A DNA stretch of 64,000 nt, from contig NW_015622544.1 of assembly GCF_000835495.1 (NCBI RefSeq), positions 2,074,855 through 2,138,854 of the forward strand, read 5' to 3'. The translations under genes and the position numbers were made by a program. The notes beneath the pieces were generated by a model. The model was given only the letters and a program-made list of their open reading frames with translations. It was not told the DNA's origin and ran no database searches. Shown here piece by piece: positions 52,156-61,600 of this stretch. Source of the stretch: Cladophialophora immunda (lineage: Eukaryota > Ascomycota > Eurotiomycetes > Chaetothyriales > Herpotrichiellaceae). Numbering within the stretch: position 1 is the first letter of the stretch; each line of letters opens with the position of its first letter.

Positions 52156-52935
52156 ATGTCTCCTGCACGATTCACGGATAAACTTGCTGGCCAACGTATC
52201 CTTCTGGTCGGAGGCACGGGAGGAGTCGGCATCAGTGTTGCACAGGCATTAATTGAATTCGGCGCATCCGTCATCCTCTCGTCGTCACGAGAGTCCAAGG
52301 TCAAGGACGTGTGCACCCAGCTTATCCATGACTACCCAGATGCCAAAGGCCGCGTCTCCGGATTTGCCTGCGACCTAGCCAGCCCTACCGTCGAAGCCAA
52401 TATCGAAGATCTGTTCAAGAAAGTCGGCGAGGTTGACCACATTGTTTACATGGCTGGAGATAGACTGCCGATGATCCCGCTCGAGGAGGTTACGCTCGAG
52501 AAGTGGCAAAAATGTAACCAAGTTCGAACGATTGCTGCGATCCTGGTCGTCAAAATCGGAACAAGGTTCATGAAGAAGGATCGACACTCTTCCATCGTCT
52601 TGACCGGTGGTTCCATCTCTGGAAAACCAATTGCTGGAGGCTGGTCTATGTTAGCTCTCATCGGGGCCGGGCTCAATGGTCTGGCGCGACAATTGGCTTT
52701 TGATCTGGCACCCATCCGTGTCAATTGTGTTGCTCCGGGTGTCATCGAAACAGATCTTTGGCAGGGTTTGGGTGAAGAAGGCAAAAAGGCATTCTTCGCG
52801 GGCCATGAGAGCAAGATACCCACCGGGAAGGTTGGACAACCTGTGGACCTGGCCGAGGCATACCTGTACTGCTTGAAGGATGCCAATGCGACAGGGATCG
52901 TGATCCATTCCAACAGTGGGACATTCTTGGTGTGA
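52156..52935 (+). CDS. Atypical short-chain dehydrogenase-like protein lacking YxxxK
   Basis: This single exon encodes 259 residues, starting at the first ATG (MSPARFTDKLAG); the frame upstream has only TTG. A Rossmann fold is clear: VGGTGGVG cofactor loop, CDLASP and VDHIVYMAGD in the place of NNAG. The region RVNCVAPGVIETDLW also fits. The active-site segment reads GGSISGKPIAGGWSMLALIG, so the Ser is present but the Tyr and Lys of YxxxK are both absent. Such members may bind NAD(P) without classical chemistry or use other residues. No cluster context is evident. Confidence 0.85.
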   Translation: MSPARFTDKLAGQRILLVGGTGGVGISVAQALIEFGASVILSSSRESKVKDVCTQLIHDYPDAKGRVSGFACDLASPTVEANIEDLFKKVGEVDHIVYMAGDRLPMIPLEEVTLEKWQKCNQVRTIAAILVVKIGTRFMKKDRHSSIVLTGGSISGKPIAGGWSMLALIGAGLNGLARQLAFDLAPIRVNCVAPGVIETDLWQGLGEEGKKAFFAGHESKIPTGKVGQPVDLAEAYLYCLKDANATGIVIHSNSGTFLV

Positions 52936-53480
52936 GGCAGTGGTAGGGTGGACCGGCAACTCCTGAGTCTCTATCACCACGTGGTGTTGGAGTCGGCTAG
53001 GGCATGATGAAAGTACTACATAGATACATTGGTCATGCAAATTCAATAAGGCGCTTTCCTGTGAGATCTCTGGCGCTCTATACGCCAAATCCTATTTTTG
53101 GAACCGGTCCACCAGGCGTGCGAGGCTAATTAGTGAGGTTCTCAGCCTCGTCGGTGGCCGTATCTAGCCTTATCACGTGGAAGGCTCAGTTCGCACTCCG
53201 CTCTGCTCTTCCATTGAGACTTTCCCTCGCTCTCATATTTCACAGAAGTCAAACATAGACCATTCAATTAGAAATTTTATTGTCGATATAAAGTTATCTT
53301 TGGCGCACGTAAGCTCAAGTCTGGAAAAACGCAGCAACTCTATAGGAGAAACTTCACTACTCTACCAGCGTTCCTTTTGATAAGCGACAAAAAGGGACAC
53401 CAGAGGGGAGATTCTGACGCCGCCCCACAATCTCTCTGAGCAGCGAACTCACGACTCTGTCTCCAACCAGCCTCAGGCGG
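52936..53480. other. Intergenic upstream of the FSH hydrolase
   Basis: This 545-nt stretch contains two CACGTG cores, at 52979-52984 (within ACCACGTGGT) and 53174-53179. No gene was recognised. Confidence 0.5.
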
Positions 53481-54356
53481 ATGTACCGGACTCCCACGCG
53501 CGTCAAGTTCACGACCATCCGCTCACCCCGAATCCTCCAGAGAGGGACGAAATCAGCCGCAGCAGCAGGGAAACCCGCCACCACCACAACCATGGCCGCC
53601 ACCCGCCCGACGCATTCGCACACGGGCACGCCCCTCCCGGCGATCCTGATGCTGCACGGCGGCGGGTCCAACAGCACGGTCTTCAAGATCCAGTGCCGGC
53701 GGCTGATCTGGAACCTCGAGAAGCAGTTCCGGTTCGTGTTCGTGCAGGCGCCCATCGAGGGCACGCCCGGGTTCGGCATGCTGCCCGTGTTCGCGTCGTG
53801 CGCGCCCTTCTACCGCTGGGTCAGCCGCAAGTTCCAGGCGGGCGAGAGCGACCGGGAGGCGACGCCGCGGGCCGAGGTCGAGGCGGTGGACCGCGCGATC
53901 CTGCGCGCCATGGAGGCCAACGGCGGCGTCGACAGCTTCAAGGGCATCATCGGCTTCTCGCAGGGCGCACGCCTCGTGCCGGGCCTGCTCCTGCGCCAAA
54001 AGATCCAGGAGCGCGACAACCCGGACCACCACAGCCCCTGGAAGTTCCGGTTCGGCGTCATGATTGGGGGCCCCTTCCCGCCCATCTCGCTCGCCGAGGC
54101 CGTCGACGTCGCCGACTACGACCTCCTCAAGCAGGTCCCCACCGTGCACGCGTGGGGCCGCGACGACCACGTCAAGCCCGGCTGCGTCGAGCTGATGAAG
54201 GCCTGCGAGAGCGACCACTGCTTCCAGATGGATTTCGACGGCGGCCATCACCTGCCTCTCAAGGACGTCGAGGCGAAGGATCTGTGCGATCTGATCATGG
54301 CCGCGTGGTATGCCGCCGGAGGGACCTACGGGATCAGCGCCGACGAGACGTACTGA
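53481..54356 (+). CDS. FSH1-type serine hydrolase (alpha/beta hydrolase)
   Basis: This single exon encodes 291 residues from the first ATG, or 254 from a second ATG at 53592. The core has AILMLHGGGSNSTVFKIQ, the nucleophile in GIIGFSQGARL, the Asp in WGRDDHVKP and the His in DGGHHLPL, so the triad is complete. The family includes yeast Fsh1-3, fungal cluster hydrolases such as LovG, and human OVCA2. The extra 37 residues from the first ATG are rich in Arg, Lys, Thr and Ser with no acidic residue, like a mitochondrial presequence. Third codon positions are strongly GC-biased. No polyketide or other cluster lies nearby, so a metabolic role is open. Confidence 0.9.
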   Translation: MYRTPTRVKFTTIRSPRILQRGTKSAAAAGKPATTTTMAATRPTHSHTGTPLPAILMLHGGGSNSTVFKIQCRRLIWNLEKQFRFVFVQAPIEGTPGFGMLPVFASCAPFYRWVSRKFQAGESDREATPRAEVEAVDRAILRAMEANGGVDSFKGIIGFSQGARLVPGLLLRQKIQERDNPDHHSPWKFRFGVMIGGPFPPISLAEAVDVADYDLLKQVPTVHAWGRDDHVKPGCVELMKACESDHCFQMDFDGGHHLPLKDVEAKDLCDLIMAAWYAAGGTYGISADETY

Positions 54357-54630
54357 TGTCTCGATATGAATGGAGGGGGATGTTGGGATGTGAGGGATCG
54401 ACTCATATGCGATTGTCTGAATGGGGAAGGCAAAAAGGGAGCGTAACGACATTTTACGATGATTAGAGTATAAAACATCCCATATTACTAGACTCTGACG
54501 ATACGCTGCAGGGGTAACTGTCAAGCCCGACATTCATGAATTGCCTCTTCGTGGTCCCAGATGTATTGGCACATATTCGAAATGGCAAATTACTGGCCTT
54601 ATACCAGTATTGCCCTTCCAAGATCTTCTT

Positions 54631-56574
54631 TCATCCTCCACCAGCCATATTCCCCACGGCCCCGGCTAGTTCTGAGAACAAGATGCCCTTCAGCACATTC
54701 TCGCCCTGATGCTCTGCCCAGTGGCCCGCATCGATCAATCGGCGCTTCCAACCCTTCTTCTGAGCCTCGGTGAGTTCTTCCCATTTCTTCAACGTCTCCT
54801 GTTTCACGACTTCAGCGTCCGACTGTAGAATCTCGGTGGAGATTTCGCCTAGAGACTGCTCCCGCACAATGATGGCTTTCGGAGTTTCCAAATTGGAGTT
54901 TTCTTCTACAAGATCCTTTAGCGAGTCCGTTGCCGACGACAACGCGGAAGAGAGACTGGAGGTGATTTCGTCCACGGAGCTTTTGAACTCTTCCGTTGCG
55001 CTGTGCGCCGCGACAGGAATATCTGAGGCGGCGGAAGTCATCCGGTCGGCAAAAATATAGGGTTGAGCGACAAGTTCGCGCATACGCGGTGACAGCCAAT
55101 TCGGGGCGCCGAGGATAGGTGGCACCGCACCACGGATCTCGCAGAATGCTTGCATGAGGAATGCAACCAAGCCGACGACCACAAGCGCGAAGAAAACACT
55201 GAATGATGTTTGCACCGCCTCGGAGCGCCCTGGAGGGACGAGCACATATCGCGGGGTCTTGGTTGAGGTTGGAGGAAATGGACGGAGCGGGAGGTAATGG
55301 ACCACGACAAATTTGTCAACGCCAACAGATGCCAGGCGAAGGGATCGGGGCCCAGCAGTGCTGGTGGCCGGAAGAGTTGGTCCGGTAAAGCTCGACAAGA
55401 CGAGTCGAGTAAGCGGTCCGTTGTGAACGGCTTTGAGGAATGCATACGACCTGAAAATACTCATTCCAGCCTCCTGAGAGTAGTCCAGCGCCAATACCTC
55501 AATCGAGCTGTCTTCTCCGGACTGTCCTGCGACTGCAATCACGAACTGCTTCTCGCCCTGCTCCGACTCGGTCAGGCAGCACACATCCAGGCCCACTGCC
55601 GCTTTTATAGACTTGTTGAGTTGTTTGCGTAGGGATATGCGAGCTTGTGAACAATCTTGGCTGACTCGGAGGACCAATAGATCTGCTCCAGTTCGCGACG
55701 GGCGATTCCTGAGAAGTAGCAGGTGACGAGGGGTTAGAAAGCGCAAAGCGCGAAACTTGGGTCTCTGTGAGGGCGGCAACGAGGTTGATATCTCTGCCGC
55801 CCGAAAGAGGGATGTTGGTGCATCAGGCTTGGATGATGTTGGGAGCTGCTGCATAAATACTTCATCATCGGTACAATATGCGAGCAGATAGCCACCCTTC
55901 CCGTCATCTTCAACCGCCAAATCCACGTCCCCTGCTTCGCGTTTACCAAGCTCGACGCGAGAAACCACATCATCCGGCTCAGGTTTTGGATCCGGGCGGA
56001 ATACAATAACTTCGTTGGTCGGAGCAAGTCCAGAAGCAATAGCCGCGAGTCGAGGTTGGCCGGTCATTTTGGTCGGTGAAAACCGCAGAACTCTCTGATA
56101 TGTCTCGTTCTTGGTGGTGGTTGCAGATTTGAACAGCGCAGCTCGACCCAAGGGTTGGACGCCCTGTGCTGAAACCACTTGCTTCTCCCCATGTTCATCC
56201 ACAGCACTCCCATCAGCCTTCCTTTTCCTTGCGGGTAGCCCAATTCTAAACGATCTCAGATGTTCATTCTTTCCAGCGTTCTGATCCGCAACAGAGCTGT
56301 TGATGCCAGCAAAAGCAGTGAGTGATGCCGAGGAAGAGTCAGCAACGGCAAGACTGGTAACGGAGTCTTCGTCGCTAGCAAGTTGAATGTCAATCACTTC
56401 CTTCAACTGGTTCCTTTGCGAGGTATCGATGAGGGAGATTTTGTTGGGAACCCCGGTGGATGACGAGCCTCCCCCTCCGCCGACGAGCAGGAAGTCCGGA
56501 TTGAGAGGGTCAAAATCGGCAGCGTAGAGCGGGTAAGACAATTGTGTCCTGGAAGAAGACACGGTGGGCGCCAT
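54631..56574 (-). CDS. SEC12: Sec12, Sar1 guanine-nucleotide exchange factor of the ER
   Basis: This single exon encodes 647 residues. The cytosolic N-terminus is a WD40-type propeller starting YPLYAADFDPLNPDFLLVGG. It includes the Gly-rich K-loop (VGGGGGSSSTGVPNKI) that Sec12 uses to catalyse exchange on Sar1. One transmembrane helix lies near residues 450-472 (FFALVVVGLVAFLMQAF). The luminal tail of about 175 residues is Ser/Glu-rich with a helical end. Sec12 starts COPII coat assembly at ER exit sites. It is divergent from PBN1. Confidence 0.92.
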   Translation of the reverse strand: MAPTVSSSRTQLSYPLYAADFDPLNPDFLLVGGGGGSSSTGVPNKISLIDTSQRNQLKEVIDIQLASDEDSVTSLAVADSSSASLTAFAGINSSVADQNAGKNEHLRSFRIGLPARKRKADGSAVDEHGEKQVVSAQGVQPLGRAALFKSATTTKNETYQRVLRFSPTKMTGQPRLAAIASGLAPTNEVIVFRPDPKPEPDDVVSRVELGKREAGDVDLAVEDDGKGGYLLAYCTDDEVFMQQLPTSSKPDAPTSLFRAAEISTSLPPSQRPKFRALRFLTPRHLLLLRNRPSRTGADLLVLRVSQDCSQARISLRKQLNKSIKAAVGLDVCCLTESEQGEKQFVIAVAGQSGEDSSIEVLALDYSQEAGMSIFRSYAFLKAVHNGPLTRLVLSSFTGPTLPATSTAGPRSLRLASVGVDKFVVVHYLPLRPFPPTSTKTPRYVLVPPGRSEAVQTSFSVFFALVVVGLVAFLMQAFCEIRGAVPPILGAPNWLSPRMRELVAQPYIFADRMTSAASDIPVAAHSATEEFKSSVDEITSSLSSALSSATDSLKDLVEENSNLETPKAIIVREQSLGEISTEILQSDAEVVKQETLKKWEELTEAQKKGWKRRLIDAGHWAEHQGENVLKGILFSELAGAVGNMAGGG

Positions 56575-57027
56575 CTCAGGGATGGAGCGACTGAGCTAGG
56601 AGATTATCGTAGCACAGGGAAGTCGAGGAGGTAAGAGGCCGTGTCCAAGAGGTATACGGTAGAGTTATAGGGTCAGAGAATTCTGCTTCTTCCCACAGCG
56701 TTGGTGGATGGTCTTTCACAGACGCACCAGCAGCCAGCGGCCGGTATGGACAAGTTGCAGTTCCCAGTTCCAAATTCGCCGATTCCAAGGTGGACGTCAG
56801 TGCCTTCGCTTATCGATAACGTTAGTGCGAACTCTATTCTTCTGCATCACGTGCACATCACGTGAGCGCCAAATCCATACCAAATCAACCTGCATCTGCT
56901 TCCAATTCACATTCAACCCAAATACCTCCTCTCCCACTCCCGGTCTCCAACGCCCAAATCCGTTGCAGACAGACGTTGTCGCCCTTAAGTACGCCGTGGC
57001 TGCTGACCCCCTTCTGTGCTCCCAGTC
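56575..57027. promoter_or_regulatory. Divergent intergenic region SEC12/PBN1
   Basis: This 453-nt stretch separates the start codons of two ER-membrane protein genes. It carries a tandem pair of ATCACGTG elements at 56846-56864. Confidence 0.5.
56846..56864 (+). promoter_or_regulatory. Tandem ATCACGTG E-boxes
   Basis: CACGTG occurs at 56848-56853 and 56859-56864, each preceded by AT, with centres 11 bp apart, about one helical turn. RTCACGTG is the site class of bHLH factors such as Cbf1. Binding is inferred. Confidence 0.5.
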
Positions 57028-58632
57028 ATGCGCAGGAGATCAACATACATCACTCACCCCAGTCGCGCTGTCAACCCCGATGATATCCAAGTTCGCCAAC
57101 GCCAGCTTCTACTGGGGGCATTGAAAGCAGCACGAGAAGAACGCTTGACATTTGGCCTCGAAGAACTTCCGGCCGAGGTAGCCGAATACTTACGCGAATG
57201 CCATGAACTTCATGTCCGTTGGGCACCAGAACATCCCTACAACACAACAGCTCCATTCCTGTCAAGGATCTCCCCAGGTCTACATGTCCAATACACCCCC
57301 TTGCACGAAGGCCAGGTCGATCGACTTTGCAATCTTCTTCGCAAAGTGTTTGGGAAACAGCTTCGATGCGACTCGCCAGATGCAACCTTCATCAGCCCCC
57401 CTTTGATCTCCGAACGCTTCGCCCAGACTTCGTCCCTTCAGTACTACTCTCTTCTCCCGTCGCTCAAGCCTCTTGTTGCCTACATTTATCATGCTGTTTG
57501 CGCACAAAACGACCTACCGTGTCTGCACACGGTATCCCTCCTAAACATCGCTGATTCTGTGGATTTCGATTACGATAGTATTTCTCATGCTCTCACCTTC
57601 ACCGTTTTCTGGTCAAAGCAGCCAGCCGTATTCTACGACCCAGTGGGGGAGTTCACAACTCTTGATGCGTGGAATCTCGACGTGCAATCCAGAAAGGACG
57701 ACAGAGTCGAGGTCGGTATTCTGAGCGCGTCACCAGCGACTGATCCCTCAGACCTTCAGCTATCAGGCTTCCTTACTGTTGTTGGAGAAGATGACCATCC
57801 GAAAGCGACGCTTTTCAGTTTTCCCTCCCGGCATCATTCCTTTGGTCCAGACCAAGCAAGGTTCCAGGGATACAGTGTTTCATTTGACGAGCCTACTGGA
57901 CTGCATCCGACCTTACGAATCTCTTTTCCCTCGGCGGTTTCACTGACCGAGCCTATGAATAAGCCGCCTGGGAGTGTTTGTGCATTACAGACCTATCTAA
58001 CTCTTCCTTCGCATATCTTTGCCGACAAATATGCGTTTCTCAGCAACGACCCTCTTTTTCAGAAGTTACACCACGTTGGTCAATTGCATTCTATTGCAGG
58101 TGAGACAGATTTGGAGGCCCCGAACTATGTCGTCAGAAAATGGGGTTCGACCATGCTTCTGGAACTCCAGACACCAAATAGCAGTGTTAGAGAAATGAGT
58201 GCTGCTAATGACGTGTGGGATGTAACTATACCACTACATCTACGATATCTGGAACCGAAGAATGGCAGCTCTTCGGAGGTCGAAATGCCTTGGCCTATTG
58301 TCTTCTGGGCCTGCACTGCTGACGATGGCACCAAATTTCCTGTAAATCCTTTCGACAGAATTCAGCTTGGATTTGAAGGGTTGTTTGGCCCCAGGACTAT
58401 GTTCTACCATCTCGACCCAGTACCCACCGGGGGTGCGGCTCTAGGAAGACTGGTAGAGCGCATCTCTGTTCCAGTCTTGGATCTCAACGCTGCAACCCCG
58501 TCAACAATCGAATACCTGACCATCGGTGCAATTGCACTCGGATTTTTGTGGGTGCTGTTGAAGCTGAAGCCATGGCCTACGGCAAGATCTACTCGCGACA
58601 AGCAGGTCTCGGGGACAAAAAAGAAGCAATGA
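57028..58632 (+). CDS. PBN1: Pbn1 (PIG-X family), GPI mannosyltransferase I stabilising subunit
   Basis: This single exon encodes 534 residues, starting at the ATG of MRRRSTYITHPS; a GTG upstream in frame is not used here. The protein is an ER membrane glycoprotein that stabilises the Gpi14 mannosyltransferase, which adds the first mannose of GPI anchors. In yeast it is also needed for vacuolar protease B maturation. ALKAAREERLTFGLEELP and ECHELHVRWA are typical of the N-terminus. The C-terminal PIG-X region has STMLLELQTP, DVTIPLHLRYLEP and the conserved WPIVFWAC. One membrane helix lies near the end (YLTIGAIALGFLWVLLKLKPW), then a short Lys-rich tail. Confidence 0.92.
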   Translation: MRRRSTYITHPSRAVNPDDIQVRQRQLLLGALKAAREERLTFGLEELPAEVAEYLRECHELHVRWAPEHPYNTTAPFLSRISPGLHVQYTPLHEGQVDRLCNLLRKVFGKQLRCDSPDATFISPPLISERFAQTSSLQYYSLLPSLKPLVAYIYHAVCAQNDLPCLHTVSLLNIADSVDFDYDSISHALTFTVFWSKQPAVFYDPVGEFTTLDAWNLDVQSRKDDRVEVGILSASPATDPSDLQLSGFLTVVGEDDHPKATLFSFPSRHHSFGPDQARFQGYSVSFDEPTGLHPTLRISFPSAVSLTEPMNKPPGSVCALQTYLTLPSHIFADKYAFLSNDPLFQKLHHVGQLHSIAGETDLEAPNYVVRKWGSTMLLELQTPNSSVREMSAANDVWDVTIPLHLRYLEPKNGSSSEVEMPWPIVFWACTADDGTKFPVNPFDRIQLGFEGLFGPRTMFYHLDPVPTGGAALGRLVERISVPVLDLNAATPSTIEYLTIGAIALGFLWVLLKLKPWPTARSTRDKQVSGTKKKQ

Positions 58633-61600
58633 GACGTTACTTCACACTCCATTGTGTACGCTCAGATGATGCGAGGACTTTGTGTTTATCATGGCGGAAA
58701 GCCAGTCAAGCACACCGTGTCATGCCTTACGTGACCATTCCAGCTGTTCCTTTACTATGCGCCTGTGCTGGACCCGGAGCTCGAATCGCTGCTTGCGAAG
58801 CGGAATAGATTCCTTCGGGATGCCCCAGATCTACCGCTATGACAAGCCTTGTCGGAAGTCGCTAAAACCACGCAGACGGAAGCCGCAGAACAAGTGACAG
58901 GGCAGACCCTTGCGCCTCTATTCCCTACGACTAGCTAGCAAGCTGGACTGCTCGGGAAGAGAGAAGAGTCCAGGACAGAAGAGAAGGGTTTCAAGGTGAA
59001 TATACTTGATTGCCACCCGCTTCGAGCGACTCAACTCAATAGTGGAGACTGATTTCGATGCACGCTTATCTATCTCGTGTCCAAACGCCCTCCGATCAAC
59101 TACAGCGAGATTATTCCATGGCGAATCTGCGAATGTTCAAATTCATGTTTGATACAGCAGGCCCGCGAACATGCCGAGCCGCACTGAGAAGCACCTTCTG
59201 ATGATCGTCCGCTCCAGTTTCGATCCGCCATCCGGAATATTCGACAATGTTTTATCAAAAAAGCGGGTTATATACATCCGCATGTTCTCGATGCATCATG
59301 TGGAACACTAGCGTCATGGAGACCACGTTGAGTGAACAGTGTGGGCGTCCGCGGGCCTTGGAAGTCGTTCGTTCAATGTCCGCATCAGACCCAGTCGCCT
59401 TTGCGAGTATGGTGTTTCCCTGCACGGGAGATATCTGCGAAAGTCTCATCTAGGAGCGGTTTTCGGAGATGAGCTGGGAAGGACGTCGCACGAAGGGCTA
59501 AGCACCCTGAAGTTCGATTCTCGAGGTGAGATTGAGTGATAGCGTTGGAAAACTAGATACGTGAACACAGTGAGCAAGGAAAACACCAAGTGTCGGATCT
59601 AGATGTATCCGTCAACTCTAGCTAGAAAGTGCTATAATGTCCTGAGTGAAGGTTCTCCGCCCACGTGTGTGAGAAGCTCACGAAACGCTTCATAGCTGGA
59701 TGTGCTGAGTGCCATCGTTATTTCCACCTCCGACGTCAAGCCCAAGTTGACTGCATCACGACGAAGGTAGAGGAGAACCGTGTGGTACGGAGGACGTCGG
59801 TGGACGGGGAAAAGGGGTGTAGGGCAACGCAAAGCTCAGCCTGACCGAGTGACAGAAGGACAACCTGTTTTCGGGCCTTGTACGTGGCGAGCGTTTCGTA
59901 GAGAGGCAGCGGACCGTGAAACCGGTGACCAGCCTTGCCGTCCGAAAACCAAGCTCTTTGACCTATCTTTGAAGTTTGTGTCTGTTTGCCTTTTTATCTC
60001 CAGCATCATCAGACTCCTGGGAGCACAGGGTCCTGTCCTCGGACATGGAATCCAAAGACCTCTTGGGAACTTTTGGAATGTGAAACAACGCGGCCACGTT
60101 GAAAAGGCGGCCGCCGACGCCGGGCCAGATTTTGAGGCAATGTAGCGCCGAAATGATGCAGGCCAGCCAGCCAGCCATTGCTCTTCTCTCGACGCCGACC
60201 GGCGGACAGAAAAGGTCCTGTGCAACGCCACGTATACGAGCATCAACGGGCTCACAACAATGGTGGCGCAGGGGGAGAAAAAAAGGCAGCCTCGGAGACG
60301 AAGTGGATGATACATACTTTCGAGAACTCCGCAGGTTCCCGGAAACTAGGGTAGTCCGAGAGATTGGCACGGGGGGCCAACCGAAGACGAAAATGCCTTC
60401 TGAACGGTAGCCTGTTGCCTTGGACTACTGCTCGTAATAAGTGGTTCGGAGCCCAAGATGCGCAAAAGGTAAGCTGCCTTTCTCATAGCCCCTGAGGCCC
60501 AATCTCGATGACACCAGCAGGCGGCCGTACGCGCCAGGTTGGTGCTGAGAAGTCATTCGCGCAGACGCTGTTTGGTTCCCGGGGGAATCCTGAATCCGTC
60601 CACTAGGCTGCGCGCCGGGGGCCTTTGCGATGCCTTCGAAATGACCCACCAAAAAGTTGGCAGCTAGGTTAAGTTCGAAACTTCACACCGCCAGCGTGCC
60701 TGAGCGTCTGGAAGGCGAGGCAAACAGGGGCGCAAAGTCGATGCACTCGTCAGTCAGACCTTTTGCTATCTCGCATGTACTCGGAGGTACTACTCCGCAG
60801 TAGTCACTGGATCCACAGCGAGGGCGGCTGGGAATGTTACGGAGAAGACCCAGGAGCAAGGCGTACACAGGACTTGGTCGATGCAAGGTTTTCTTGACAC
60901 ACCTCGACGTTGTATGTAGTGCCGCCGAATCAGATCCCGATGAAGCAGGCAAGGCAGCCACCCGCGTCGTCTTCCTAGCGGACCTGCAACGATTTTGGGA
61001 CGAAGTGCAGATGGGCCAGAAGCGGTCACTGGGAGTGATATTGTGGCACGCCCGGTCCGAATGTTGCAACCTATTAGTAGTGGTCGCCTTTTTCCGATGA
61101 CGGGAAAGACCAATGAGGGTCTGAAGGTAGGTCCTTGCGTGGTCAAAGTGGAGAGTGCAAGCAACGGAGTGCTGGTAACCAACCCAGACCCTCGGCCACC
61201 GTTCAACCAGGGCGGCGGCGGATCTTGTGACGCACATGTTGCCCCTGAGAGAGCTGAAAGAGCAGCATCGAGGAGTGCCTTTTTGACGTGATCTGAACCG
61301 CCTTTTGCCGCAGTACCCCGTCTCAAAAGGCACAGAAGTGGGTTTAACGAAATGAAAATCCAACAGAAGTTTTGGCTGTTCCCCTCTGAATATCATTCGC
61401 CTCAGGCGACAGTCACACGCATCATCAACCCAGCCACGACGAGGGTGAAGTCTCCGATGATTCGAGGTTGCATCGTGGTAGGCTCAGCTTAATCCCTCAC
61501 TGTGCTGGGTACTTAATTCGCCATTGGGGCTATGCTCGAAGGAAAAGAGCAGCATCACGTGTTGAAACAAGCAGGAGGACCGTACCCTCGGCATGGGGTG

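Noticed and set aside
53553..54533. 326-codon open frame antisense to the FSH hydrolase
   Set aside because: It mirrors the GC-rich codons of a clearly conserved gene on the plus strand; composition is Arg/Ala/Leu-rich with no family signature.
59480..59545. tRNA-like B-box GTTCGATTC
   Set aside because: The flanking bases cannot form a T-stem or acceptor stem, and no A-box lies at the right distance.
60683..61396. 237-codon minus-strand ORF in the gene-free right end
   Set aside because: ATG-started but with irregular Arg/Ser/Cys/Thr composition, no domain and competing frames; most likely chance.
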